Shown: one piece after another, positions 1-10,522 of the stretch
How positions within the stretch are numbered: the stretch's first letter is position 1
How the letters are laid out: each line of letters opens with the position of its first letter
Assembly: GCF_024139115.2 (NCBI RefSeq)
Contig: NC_085140.1
Coordinates: forward strand, 337,281,099-337,345,098
DNA from: Armigeres subalbatus
Lineage: Eukaryota; Arthropoda; Insecta; Diptera; Culicidae
Reading direction: 5' to 3'
DNA: 64,000 bases
Position numbers and translations under genes: made by a program
The notes under the pieces: generated by a model
What the model was told of the DNA's origin: nothing
What the model saw: the letters and a program-made list of their open reading frames with translations, nothing else
The model's database searches: none

Positions 1-109
1 CAATATTCTTTGATATGCAAAGAATGTTTAGGCCAAATTTGAGCATAATTAGTTACAGAAAACCCCCTGACAATAATAGAACAAAACCTGCCAAATCCGT
101 AATTTCCCC
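1..109. mobile_element. Palindromic MITE, right part (cut by window start)
   Basis: The window opens at the central hairpin of a palindromic MITE (an 8-bp stem, ATTCTTTG/CAAAGAAT, at about 4-24). Its right arm runs to 109 and ends in CCCC followed by TA at 110-111. The right arm is the reverse complement of the left arm seen at about 736-830 and 30824-30932. The internal AAACCCCCTGACAATAATAG block is shared by the copies. TA flanking suggests a Tc1/mariner-type target, which is inference. Confidence 0.75.
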
Positions 110-144
110 TACTAACGATTGGCTACCATCAATGAAAGTAGCTC
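110..144 (+). repeat. 35-bp flank, copy 1
   Basis: This 35-bp stretch, beginning TACTAACGATTGGCTACC, recurs at 865-899 with two mismatches. In both places it lies downstream of a copy of the same MITE, so the flank and MITE appear to have been duplicated together. Confidence 0.7.
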
Positions 145-227
145 TTAAGTCACAACTTGAGGCGAGATGAATTTTGATCAAAGTAAAACTTAATTGCTTG
201 GTGATGGCAGATTGTTTTCCGTCGGTA

Positions 228-335
228 GTAGAATCACGAGATCACGATTCAGAGAAAGACATTATTTTAGTAGATAGCCATCCATGCGAATACATTTTTG
301 CAGCTTCTCCGTTTGACGCGCGCTCGTGATTCTAC
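228..335. repeat. 13-bp inverted repeat with 82-bp spacer
   Basis: GTAGAATCACGAG at 228-240 is the exact reverse complement of CTCGTGATTCTAC at 323-335. It may be the ends of a small MITE, but no clear target duplication is visible. Confidence 0.4.
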
Positions 336-395
336 ATACATACAGAAAACATACGATGATTTAACTCATCCATGAGTTTTTAGGTGCTGAAATGC

Positions 396-572
396 CACGC
401 GCGCGCGGGAGAGCAGTTTTCTTATAATCAATAAAGATGGCTCATTAGTCCCGCCTATTTGTTGTCCGGTATGACTGCAAATATTGTGTAACCGTCACAC
501 ACCCCCCAAAGGGGCGTGGCTACAGGTTCAACTTTATTGATTACAAGAAAGCAGCTCTTCCGCGCGCGCGAG
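396..572. repeat. 44-bp GC-rich inverted repeat around an 89-bp loop
   Basis: The left arm (396-439) and right arm (529-572) are near-perfect reverse complements. Each carries an alternating CGCGCGCGCG tract and an ATAATCAATAAAG-like segment. The loop (440-528) contains ACACACCCCCCAAAGGGGCG. A MITE-like foldback is the simplest reading. Short open frames across it have no recognisable domain. Confidence 0.65.
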
Positions 573-735
573 CCATTTCGTCCGAGATGTTGCGGTGAGC
601 AGATGAACAGACCGTGGTACCACCTTCGGCATCAGCGGAGCTCCTACCGGAAGTTTTATTCCCGGCGATGGTGTGGGTCGCGCGGTCGTCGTCATCAACA
701 TTAGCATCGTTCAGATTAAAATTTCTTGTCCGAAA

Positions 736-835
736 AAGGGGGAATGACGGCTTTGGCAGGTTTTGTTCTATTATTTTCAGGGGGTTTTTGTTGACCAAAT
801 TTTATGAAATTTGGCCACAATATTCTTTGATATGC
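736..835. mobile_element. Palindromic MITE, left half
   Basis: GGGGGAATGACGGCTTTGGC at about 736 through the ATTCTTTGATATGC hairpin centre near 830 matches the left arm of the family at 1-109. The right half is absent and is replaced by an AT-rich segment leading to the duplicated flank at 865. Confidence 0.7.
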
Positions 836-864
836 TATGATATGATACGATATTTGAAATGAGG

Positions 865-899
865 TACTAACGATCGGCTACCATCAATGAAAGTGGCTC
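865..899 (+). repeat. 35-bp flank, copy 2
   Basis: Second copy of the 110-144 sequence, with C for T and G for A at two positions. It ends just before the MITE at 902. Confidence 0.7.
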
Positions 900-901
900 A
901 T

Positions 902-1068
902 GGGAGCGTCCACAAATTACGTAACGCTTAAAAAGGGGGGGGGGGGGTTGGGTGAAGTGTGACGACCCATACATAATTTTTAGATGCTTCATACAAAAAG
1001 TGTATCATAGGGGGGAGGGGGGTTGAAAATGCCCAATTTTTGCGTTACGTAATTAAAGGATCTTCCCT
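902..1068. mobile_element. MITE with ATTACGTAACGC ends
   Basis: The left end at 902-927 (GGGAGCGTCCAC then AAATTACGTAACGC) is an inverted match to 1042-1068 (GCGTTACGTAATT to TTCCCTT), giving a terminal inverted repeat of about 26 bp. The interior holds a G-run at 936-948 and a second G-rich block near 1010-1022. The target duplication is unclear. A related G/C-rich fragment lies around 18756-18880. Confidence 0.75.
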
Positions 1069-1281
1069 TAAGTTGACTCGGGGAGGCACTACACACCGTG
1101 TTATTTTTCCTAACTTTTGTCTCTTTCTAACATTGTCACCTCGCAATTTTGGAGTGGCGTATTTCGGTTTTCAGTTGTTTGATGTAACTGTAAATGTATC
1201 AGCATGTAGATTGCGAGTAAGCACGCGCCGGTGATACTTTTTCAAAATCATATTTGTTGTAGAAAAAAAATTAAGCATTAA
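1069..1281. other. Unassigned AT-rich sequence
   Basis: No domain, repeat or RNA gene is recognised here. The 64-codon open frame on the plus strand has no recognisable domain. Confidence 0.3.
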
Positions 1282-1479
1282 TGATAATCAATAGTATCAA
1301 TAGAATTGGCAAATTGCTGAAGGGTTTCCGAATCGATTGATAAGCAAATGTCGAAAATAAGATAAAGACGCTATTAGCGTTTGAAATCTATCCTAATTTC
1401 GTGACGGTCTCGAATTTGGAAATTTCGGTTTTACACCCTGTATCTGAGTCTTCCCCTTAGACGTAGTTTACGTCAAAAT
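1282..1479 (+). repeat. About 200-bp direct repeat, copy 1
   Basis: The sequence starting TGATAATCAATAGTATCAAT and ending GTAGTTTACGTCAAAAT recurs at 2406-2610. The last 120 bp or so appear identical. The end contains the inverted motif GACGTA/TACGTC. A pair of short LTRs was considered, but no primer-binding site, polypurine tract or matching 5-bp flank is visible. Confidence 0.8.
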
Positions 1480-2405
1480 CTGTAGCAAACATCAATACTG
1501 ACGCCATACAATTTTCTTCAGTCATAATGCGAATCAATTGTTTGCATGGTCTTCTTCCGATACTTGCTTGGGATTCAACTACCGACGTTAGCGTTGCGCT
1601 TTGAATAAAGTTCATCTCGGAACCGATTTCTTTTTCAATCATCAACAGGAAAAATACAAAATTAGAGTCTCGCGGGAAAATTTCATGTTGTGCCGACAAC
1701 ATCCAAATCGTTGCAAACGCCACATTAGTGAATAAATTGCTGTAGCAATCTTCCGATGACAGCCTATGCTCGGACCGGCACTAATGCTATGATTCCGCTA
1801 CCGATGCCAAACAATTATGCTTTGTTCTATGAAGAAAGTTCGTCTAATATCAACATTCTCAATCACTAAAATCATATAACTCCGAATTACGCTAGAAAAT
1901 TTCACCGAAGAATTGCACTTGCACTTTAGGAAAATTATTTCAACTTAACCTTCCTCCCAAATATAATGATGGTCCTGAAAAGAACCGATTAATTGCCACT
2001 TATGTGCCTTATTAACAGCAGCCACTGGGCTGCGCGACCGCCATCCGATGATTCGGCTCAACGAACGCCGTCGATTGCCAGATCCGCAGAAGATGGGACA
2101 CGGAGGAAAATGATGTGCTGCTGCTTCCACGACCGCCACCACCACCGACCGAAAAAAATTCATCCGCTGAGACAGCCGTTGTCACTGGGACCGCTTCTGG
2201 ACGCCCTGGTCCGTTCTCCGTGACATCCAGAATGAAAATGACGTGCGCACGCGAAACACGGGTCTTTTTATACACAGGGAAAACGAAGCAGTGGATCAAA
2301 AGGCCCGTAGCTTACTGCAATCTGATGTCCGTGTTGGGGATTTATGAACGGAATTGAATTTTTCCCCCTGTTTGGAAAGAAACAACATTTTCAATAGTTT
2401 AACGT
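1480..2405. other. Unassigned spacer between direct repeats
   Basis: The segment includes a GC-richer block at about 2010-2240 with overlapping short open frames on both strands and CCACCGCC-type tracts. None matches a family I recognise. It may be unique host sequence or the interior of an unknown element. Confidence 0.3.
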
Positions 2406-2610
2406 TGATAATCAATAGTATCAATATAATTGGCAAATTGCTGGAGAGTTTCTGAATCGATTGATAAACAAATGTCGAAAATCCATCGAAAGATAAAGAC
2501 GCTATTAGCGTTTGAAATCTATCCTAATTTCGTGACGGTCTCGAATTTGGAAATTTCGGTTTTACACCCTGTATCTGAGTCTTCCCCTTAGACGTAGTTT
2601 ACGTCAAAAT
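2406..2610 (+). repeat. About 200-bp direct repeat, copy 2
   Basis: Same orientation as 1282-1479. It carries a small extra segment near 2481 (CCATCG beside the GATAAAGACGC motif), so the two copies differ by an indel and a few substitutions. Confidence 0.8.
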
Positions 2611-3409
2611 ATGGAAAAGTAGCACATTGTGGAGCTCATCAGGACACTGCAGATCATACCCTCGAGCCAGAGCAGATGCTGATATTCGTGACATGGCGAA
2701 CGTTTTGTACGCTTTTCGAAATGAACAAAAACTTTCTCAGGCTTTCAACAACTCTTTCATCATTTGAGGACAAAATAGCAAGCCTCCCTGATGTCGAATT
2801 TATTTTTTTTAAATCATATTTTACAACAAAATTTAAACTACGATTTTGAATAAGTTTTTAGAGTTTTTTTTTATTTCCCGGGATCCCGCCCCCCTAATCG
2901 AAATCCTGGCTACGCCCATGGGCAGGTTAGTCGTGTTAATCCCTTTTCCACGGTTGGAGACTCAAAGTCCATCCAACTGAGAGCTACTATTTGGGTTCTT
3001 GATCCAGTTAACCATCGAGCAGTTTGATCAATGTTAATAAAGAGGCACGAATTATGATGACAAATTCCATCCATATCGTATGGCTACGTAGTCCTACGTC
3101 ACCTTTGCGGACAACCTGATTGCGCTGCACCTTTGAGCTTTTTTTTAAAAGAGATAACAGCCGTTTGGATACGCATGCAAACCTTAACGCCTAAATTCTA
3201 GTAAATTCTTGGATGAACTGACATGGAAAAATTGTTGAACGCTCATACAATTCAGTTCTGTAGACCACAATTAGCATAAGCGATTACAAAAGCTAGCAGC
3301 TCTCAAGGAGGTCAATGCTTATACTTATGGAATGTTTGTATGAACTGGGATGCAATAATTGTTGATGGAATTTTCATTTTTTCTATGTCGATAAGGACAA
3401 TTTTGAAAA
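2611..3409. other. Unassigned AT-rich sequence
   Basis: No coding domain is recognised. A C-rich segment near 2878-2920 (CCCGGGATCCCGCCCCCC) resembles the end of a DNA element, but no partner end was found. Confidence 0.3.
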
Positions 3410-3745
3410 AAAAACCCAACTTAATTCACCGAGTGGTGACACTGCATTTAGCCAAGACACCAACCTTATATGGCGCTTACATAATTCGATTCCATTTTCT
3501 TAATAACTTTTAAACGCAATGGTCGATCGTTATCAAATTCAATAGTGATCAACTAGGGTTTGTCCCCCGTCGAATGCAACTTGTTGCGAGAAAATCGGTT
3601 AAGAATTACTATGTGAAAAAGTGGCTAATGTTTTTCGGTTTTCGTGTGCACACACACACACACATACACACGGACAGACAGACATTTGTTCAGATCGACG
3701 AGCTGAGTCGATTGGTATATAACATCATGGGTCTCCGAGACTTCC
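3410..3745 (-). repeat. TG-microsatellite repeat family, copy 1 (fullest)
   Basis: Read on the minus strand, this unit has a TATATACCAATCGACTCAGC block, a (TG)n microsatellite (3647-3666 on plus as CA), a GCAACAAGTTGCATTCGAC motif and a terminal CACCACTCGGTGAATTAA. Parts recur at 32440-32608, 43025-43216 and 56133-56168, where the terminal motif reads CGCTAGGTGGATTAAT or close to it. It is a dispersed non-coding repeat; the class is not known to me. Confidence 0.65.
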
Positions 3746-4009
3746 TTCCCCCCTCGTCGCTTACAACAAAATTTTCTCGCCACGACACTGATTCACCGGA
3801 TATGGGACCTTTTTAAGGAAATATGATTTTATTACTAACAGACATTTTGATGTCAATGTGATGTGCCATCAGATGGTGCGAAACGGTGATCAGCATAGCA
3901 TTTCTGGCATTGACAAAACCATTTTTCGCAAAAGAGCTAGAAATAATAGCGAACTACTTTACACATAACTGGTACCAAACGAGGACATCATCCTGGTTCT
4001 ATTTTTAGG

Positions 4010-4429
4010 AATCCCTTCCACACAAATTCCTTCTCCCGAAAATCTGGAAAATTCATTTCTGGGATTCTGGAAACTCCGCTACCAGCGATTCTTTCTACAG
4101 GAATTAAGGGGAATCACTCTTTTAAGAATTCTGGAGAATTCCTACTCAAAGAATTTTGAGGAACTTCTTCTTCAAAAATTTGGGAGTCTTAATTTTTCTT
4201 TAACTTTTGACCCCTGCAGACTGTTATATTTCTTTAATTCATAACAAGTTCTTTCTTAGGAGTTCTGCTCCATAAATTCTGAGAAACTGATTTTCCAATC
4301 ATTTTGGGTTCTTTATCTCCAGAAATTCTGGAGAATTCCTTCCTCGGGAGTCCTCAGGACGTTCCTCATCCCTCCCACCTCAACCCAGGTATTTCTTTTC
4401 ATGAATTCTCTGGAAACCTTCCCCCAGAT
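4010..4429. repeat. GAATTC-core degenerate array
   Basis: Repeated imperfect units of the form GAATTCCTTCnGGAA occur with strong local inversion symmetry around GAATTC. Open frames here arise from the repeat and are not considered genes. Confidence 0.7.
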
Positions 4430-4716
4430 ATTATGGAGGCCACATTGCCAGCTGAGGCAAACCCTGACTCAACGAAGACATTCCCAATTATTCAACAACA
4501 ATGTGGCATTATGAGGGTGTTGCTGAGTCGGTGGCGTCTCGGTAAGTAAGCACTACATCAGAAGTTTCTTCCTCTACCTAAGGGCAGTGAAAATGAGCGT
4601 GGCCAGGAGTAGTGGTCCTCTTGGTTTTGTTTTTTCTGTCTGAGGCTGGAATCAAGAATCGCTCCCCTTCTTTAGATTTCTTTTGACAAGGTAATAACGC
4701 TAATGATACCAATGCT
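4430..4716 (+). mobile_element. Retroposon with GCTAAT-type tail, copy 1
   Basis: About 290 bp, including CATTGCCAGCTGAGGCAAA, GTCGGTGGCGTCTCGGTAAG and GCGTGGCCAGGAGTAGT, align with the copy at 16758-17150. It ends in a degenerate AACGCTAATGATACCAATGCT tail. It is non-coding and appears to be mobilised by an RTE-type LINE, an inference from the hexameric tail. Confidence 0.7.
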
Positions 4717-4899
4717 TATTTCAAAGTTAATCACAGGTTCAGCTGAAAATTGTACATATTTCTGAAATTTTAAAAGAATCCCTAGCAGCTCACATGTTTC
4801 ACATATGTCGAATTCGTTTTTAAAAAGTTCCAACCTAAGTGCTCTCAAAGTGTTTTTTTATTCGCTCAGGTTGGAACTAGGTTTGAAACTTGCTATATG

Positions 4900-5510
4900 C
4901 AGAATTTCTTTTGAAATTCTTCCAAAAACTCTTTCGTGCGTTTCAGAATTTTCTTCGGGAATTCTGCCAGAAATTACTTCAGTAATTCTTTCTTGAATTC
5001 TTGTATGCATTCATTGGCGATATCTTTCAGGTATTCCCCCATATTTTTTCCAAGGGATTAGAGATGAATTCCTTTGGAAATTCTTCTAGGAATATCTTTG
5101 AGTACTATTCCAGAATTTTCTCTGCAAGTTGCTCCAGGAATTAATTTGGAAATTCCCGCAAGAATTCCTCCAAGAAATCCTTTCGGAATACAGGAACTTA
5201 CTCGAAGTTTCCTTCAGAAATTGCTCAGCGAGTTTCGTACAAAAATTCCCCCGGAAGTACCTTGAGCAATTCCTCCGGGATATTCTTGAAAATTAAAAAT
5301 GCACGGGGCCCAAAATCCGGCGGAAAATTTTCCCGAGGCTACCTATATTTTCCGAAAAAAAAACTTTTGCATGAATAGTGATTGGAATTTCAATAGGATT
5401 TATTAGATAAATTCTTGTTGAATAGAAAATCTTCTTTACATGAATTTTATTCGGAATTCTTGGTATAAAAATGTGCACGGGATTATTGAATATAATTAAA
5501 TACTTATATC
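4900..5510. repeat. GAATTC-core degenerate array
   Basis: Same repeat type as 4010-4429: alternating GGAATTCC, AAATTCTTCC and TTCTCCGGGA-like units. Short open frames on both strands are repeat artefacts. Confidence 0.7.
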
Positions 5511-5719
5511 CGCCCAAAATTAAATTCTACTATCCGTAAAAATAAGTTCACGCACTTAAACATTTTTATTTATCATAATCTGATTAGTCAAGGCCAACGC
5601 ACTGCCAGTGCACTGAATGTCCTGGATCATATGTTTCGAATCAAAACAAACACGATGCTACGCATACCAACATATCTAGTGACAGATGGAACTGAAAATG
5701 TTTTTTATTCAGGGTTCGG

Positions 5720-5727
5720 GTTGGCAC
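5720..5727 (+). repeat. 8-bp target duplication, left (element A)
   Basis: GTTGGCAC here and at 10523-10530 flanks element A. It fits the nTnnnnAn pattern described for Ac-type hAT insertions. Confidence 0.75.
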
Positions 5728-5753
5728 TAGACCTGTGCGCCGATCATATAATC

Positions 5754-5826
5754 GGCGGCGGCGGCGTAGTGGTCACTTTTGCTCCGGCGGCGGCGGCGCG
5801 CCGTTGGCTTTTATCGGCGGCGGCGT
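5754..5826. repeat. GGC-rich subterminal block, left end of A
   Basis: Runs of GGCGGCGGCG alternate with GCGCGCCG. The matching block at the right end is inverted (10441-10522). By analogy with hAT elements, repeated subterminal motifs may bind transposase; this is inference. Confidence 0.7.
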
Positions 5827-6539
5827 GAACCGGCGTGGATGAAAAAATCAATGGCAAAAAATCAATTTTAATGCGGATTCGACTTCAGTGGATTAAAATT
5901 GTAATATTCTATGTTTGTCGATCAACATTCCATAGTAAATTACCAGCGACACTAATAAGTTCCTGATCTCAAAATATAATTTAAATTAAAACTATTTTAT
6001 TATTCTCTGATTTTGATGAATCAAAATTTAACAATTTAACAACTTTTCGTAACCCTTGAACAGTATTAAGAACTAGACTTTGGTGTCATAGGACTAATTT
6101 GTTAATATTTTTTCCAAAAGTTTTCCCAATTCAGGATTTTGATAAACTCCAGTCGATTTACTTCTCAATATATCTAAATTTGAGAAAAATTCTAACTACT
6201 ATTCTTTGAGTTACATATACAATTGGGTAATGTTTGAGCGGCTGCATATCTAGTATATTTAGAGAATTTGCAGTGCAACTTCATTCACTTGCTTTGACCC
6301 TTGGATCCTGGAAGGGCATTCATGATGGAGTCCACTAATGACAACCACAATGGACAGTTACTCCCCACCTCGCGTTCTTGTATGCACAAATCCAAATAGA
6401 TGATCAACATAACTAAAATGAGCTCTGGCTGAGTAAGACTGGGGCACGATGACCAACCAAATTGAATATTTTCTTCAAAAGTTGGTAAAATATGGCAAAA
6501 AAGTTCTTGGTGGGGTTCTTGAAGGGACTCGGAGGAAAC

Positions 6540-9060
6540 TACGATTTTTTTTCTAAGTTTCATTAGAAATTCCTTTGTAAAACCCTATAACAAATTCTGC
6601 GGAAGCTCATATAGGCATTTTTCAACAACCATTAAGGTTCTCGTTGAGAAATTTTATTTGGTAAAACCACAGGTAAAACCGTAGAATATTCTTCCAGGAT
6701 TTCATTCGGAAATTTATTAAGGAATGAAATAGTTTCCGAAAGAATTTCTAAAACAATTTCCGAAGAAATTGCTGAAAAAATCTTCGAAGGGGCTCAGAAA
6801 GGACTCTCCGAGAGAATAGCGAAAAGAATTTATAAAGACATTTCTGGCAAAAAATTTAAGGAATTTTCGAAAGGACTTAGTGTAAAATACTTCTTCCGAA
6901 CTTGGCCAACTTCACTATTGATCCCACGTCTCACTTCCCACAAATCACACCAAGGAAATACAAAACCTTGCTTAATGTAGACTCGTTTATTCCTCATAAG
7001 GAACAAAGGTTTGGGCACGCAGGCCTTGCTTATTATATGTATAGGTATTTTATAATTTTGCCCGGTAGCACCCACTTCACAAGGAAGGAATTCCCGCAGA
7101 AAAATCAGAAAGAATCTTTTTAGTAAATTAAAAAAAAATCTAGGGAATTCTTTGAAAAATTTCCGAATGGTTCCCAAAAGCAATTTCCGAAGAAATTTCT
7201 TTAAATTAATTTCTAAAGAGATTCCCGAAAAAATGAAAATAAATGGAGAATGTTGTGACGGAATTATTGAGGGAAATGTCCAAGAACTTCTTCCTAAAGT
7301 TACCAAAGAATTTTCAAAGGATTACCCGTAGAAATTCCCAAGGAACTTAACTTGCTAAGGAACCCCTAGAGGAATTTCTATAAAATTTCCAACGTTTTTT
7401 TTTCTAAGAAAATCCGAAGGAATTCCTAAAATAATCCTCCGTATTAATTTCCGAAGAAATTCCTAAGCAAACTTTCAATGATTCCGAAGGAATCTGTTAA
7501 TGAATTTTTGAAGGAATTTTTAGAGGAATTCTAATATATTTTCCGTCGACATTTCAAAAGGAATTTGCGAATGATTTTCGGAAGGTATATCCGAAAGAAT
7601 TCCTAAGGGATTTTATGAAGCAATTCTTAAATCCATTTCCTACGGTTTTCTTAAACAAAGGAATACGTGGAGGAAATTCTGACGTAATCCCTGAGGTAAA
7701 TTTTAAGGAATATCTGAAAGAATTTCCGAAGAACTTTCTAGAATTCGTTTACGGAGGAACTTTTGTGGAACTTTTTGAAGGCAATTTCCTAAGTAATTTC
7801 TGGACGAATTTTCAAAAGAATCTCTGGAGGAAATTGCGAATAAATTACTATGGGAAAAATTCCAAAGGAGTTCTTGAATTACATCAGAAAAACCAGCAGG
7901 CATTTTCTCTGAAATTATATTAGGATTTTCTTCCTTCGGAAATTCCATCATAAAATCCTTCAAATATACCTTTATGGATTCCTCTGGAAATTCCTTTAGG
8001 AATTCTTTAGGGAAGTATTTAACCTTCAAAAAATCTTTTAGAAGTTCCTTTAGGAATTATTTTCGAAAATCCATTCAGGTTCTCTTTTGGGAATCCCTTC
8101 AAAAGTTTATTTGGAAATTCCTGCACTAAACCCAACACAAATTTCTTTAAAAACGCCTCCAAAAATTTATTTGGGAACTCCTCCAGAATTTTATTTCTTA
8201 AATAATAAAAAATACCGCCCGGAATTCATTCGGATATTCCTCCAGGGACTTCTTCAAAAGATTATTCGTAAAACCTCCGAAATTTACTTCGGATATTTCT
8301 CCAGATTTTTTTTCGGAAGATCTTCCAGGAGATCCTTTGAAATTTATTGAAAATGAAGTTGTTTGCAATGTAGTTACTTATTGAATTTTCGAAAAAAAAA
8401 TCAGAAATAAACAACAAACAAACAAAGACTTTAGGAAAGATGAAGGCATTTTCGAAGAAATTCCTACAGGAAGCTCCGGAAGAATTCCCGAAGAATGTTT
8501 TGAAGGAATTGCTGGAAGAAGTTCTGAAGAAACTCCTTATGGATTCTAGAACAACTTTTTTCAGCGATTCATGAAATAAATGCCGAAACAATTTCAAAAG
8601 GAAAAAATTCCGAAGAAATTCTCAACAAAATTCCGAAGAAATTCTCAAAAGAACGGAGGAATTCCTTAAGGGATTTTCACAGGAATTGCTAAAGAAACAT
8701 CCAAAGGAATTCCTCAAGGAGTCTCCGAAGGAGATTGTAGGAATTCGTAGAACAAAATCTGAAAGCATTCCTTAAGCAATTTCCGAAAGAAGTTCGTAAA
8801 GGATTTTCTGAAGAAATCCGTAATGAAAATTCTTAAGGAATTTTCGGAGAAATTTTGAAAGGAATCTCCGAAGGAATACCCAAACAAATTTTAGGAAGAA
8901 CTCTTCTAAGGTTTTTAAACGAAACATTCCGGAGGAATATCTGGAGGAATTATCAAATAAATTTCTTTATTTATTTCCGAACTAATTTCTGGAGTATTTT
9001 TCGAAGAAATTCATAAATTAATGTTTGAACTATACTTCTTCGAATATTCTCAGAAGTTCC
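6540..9060. repeat. GAATTC-core minisatellite inside element A
   Basis: About 2.5 kb of imperfect 12-15 bp units such as GAAATTCCTAAGGAATTTCC. Long frames made of K-E-F-P-like tetrapeptide repeats fall here on both strands and reflect repeat periodicity, not protein coding. Confidence 0.8.
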
Positions 9061-9502
9061 AGGAATTTCACAATAAGGCTTTTAAATAATTTCAAGACAA
9101 TAAAATTAAATTAAATTTTCGTAATGTTTGAAAATACCTGACGTTTTAACTAAATAATTTGATTAAATACTATGCAGGCGACAACACCCCAGTTCTGGGT
9201 TACAATAGCTGTGAATAAGAAAATAAGAAGCGTTTTAACTGATGCTCGTAATATTTACTCAGCAATATTTGCTTTGCTGATGCTCAGCAAGTGGTTTTGT
9301 CAGTTATATTCAGAAATTGATTTCAAAATATAAATTATATACTCGGGAGTCAGAACAAAAAAAATCGGTAAAGCATTCACAGTTGGGATTTAATTATTTT
9401 GCTAAATCAGTTCGCCTTATGAGCCAACTGTCCTAATAGCACAAATCTTAAAACAAAGAAAACTGATTGAATAAGTTGATTTAAATAAATAAAAAAATAA
9501 AT

Positions 9503-9930
9503 TAGCATTAGCATTGAGCAATTCGCACAAATTCGTAGGTTGTACAAGCCAAGACTTATTGTACGAGAATAGCATCACTTTCATCCGTTACCACAGATAA
9601 TGATTTGGGACTAATCGCTGTATCTTAGAAGGAAGCAATGCACTCTCCAATAGTCGAGATCTGTCCAGGCCACGTCCTTGCGAATGCTGAGGAAGGGGAA
9701 GGATTGGAAGTTGGACACCTACTTAAGAAAGATGCAGAAAACTCTACGACCTCTCATAGGTGCCACGGGAGGTTTTGGGATTGTGTGGAAGGTTAACAGT
9801 AGAAATCGTTTTGGTAGAACGTGAAGCACAGAAAGAACTGAGAAAGAAATACAAAGTAGGAAATGGACGAGCCTGGAATTGAACCCTCGACTTCCTGCTG
9901 TAGCAGTAGCCACTAGACCACCAAGCTCGT
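9503..9930 (-). mobile_element. tRNA-derived SINE inserted in element A
   Basis: On the minus strand the head reads TGGTGGTCTAGTGGCTACTG, which contains an A-box-like sequence, and about 50 bp on GGGTTCAATTCC, a B-box. The tail is ATGCTAATGCTAAT. The flanks share a TAAATAAATAAAAA-like direct repeat (about 9482-9495 and 9932-9945) that is interrupted relative to copy B. The element is a SINE with an internal Pol III promoter, not a tRNA gene. Confidence 0.8.
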
Positions 9931-10440
9931 CTAAATAAATAAAAATAATAAATGTTGTCAAAATAAATAATGTGCAACTTGACTTGAAATTTCTTAAGTG
10001 CAATAATTTTCCTGCACCAATGCCAGATCCTTTAAGAATGGGGACGCTTTGGGTATGTATCCAGGCCCCACAACAAACCCATTTTGCGAGTCACCTACAA
10101 GTTTAGGTGCCCGACTAAATGAGGCTTTGGCTTAACACATTCCAAAGATCAGTTTAACAATTTATGTATTATTATACTAGATAAAGCCTCATTCAAACTC
10201 TCAAACTAATCAACCAACCTATTAATTAACCAAGACAATGTATGTAACTACACCGACTTAGAGACACCATCGCTTGAGGTAGATTTCCATTAATATTCCA
10301 ATTAACTCTACCACGCTGTATTTCTTCACAGATACGTATTTCGACCTCAATTATTAGGCCGTTTTCAGTGTCTCGTGCTCGACTCGACTTAAGTTAATTG
10401 ATTTTTTTTATCGCGATTAGTCACCGGCGTGGCAAAATTA

Positions 10441-10522
10441 TGATCGGCGGCGCGCCGACCCAAAATCGTCGGCGGCGGCGGCGCGAGTTAAACCACCGGC
10501 GGCGGCGGCGTGGCGCGGCGGC
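10441..10522. repeat. GGC-rich subterminal block, right end of A
   Basis: GGCGGCGCGCCGACCC and several GGCGGCGGCG runs mirror the left end. It stops directly at the 8-bp duplication (10523-10530). Confidence 0.7.

Larger units (their letters stand above)
5728..10522. mobile_element. Non-autonomous hAT-like element, copy A
   Basis: The element starts TAGACCTGTGCGCC and is flanked by the 8-bp duplication GTTGGCAC. Both ends are dense in GGC/GCC trinucleotides (about 5754-5826 and 10441-10522). The interior is a GAATTC array (6540-9060) plus AT-rich unique sequence. It aligns in order with copy B at 57520-62810. No transposase frame is present, so mobilisation in trans is inferred. The last part of the right terminus differs from copy B, which ends GGCGCACAGGTCTA. 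A SINE is inserted at 9503-9930. Confidence 0.8.

Noticed and set aside
1282..2610. Miniature LTR retrotransposon (TRIM)
   Set aside because: No primer-binding site, polypurine tract or target duplication; kept only as a direct repeat.
6830..8600. Long open frames of K-E-F-P-like repeats on both strands
   Set aside because: They follow the 12-15 bp period of the GAATTC array, appear in several frames and show no domain.
9870..9930. Possible tRNA gene (A-box and B-box)
   Set aside because: The promoter boxes belong to a SINE with a long body and GCTAAT tail; no cloverleaf with paired acceptor stem is evident.
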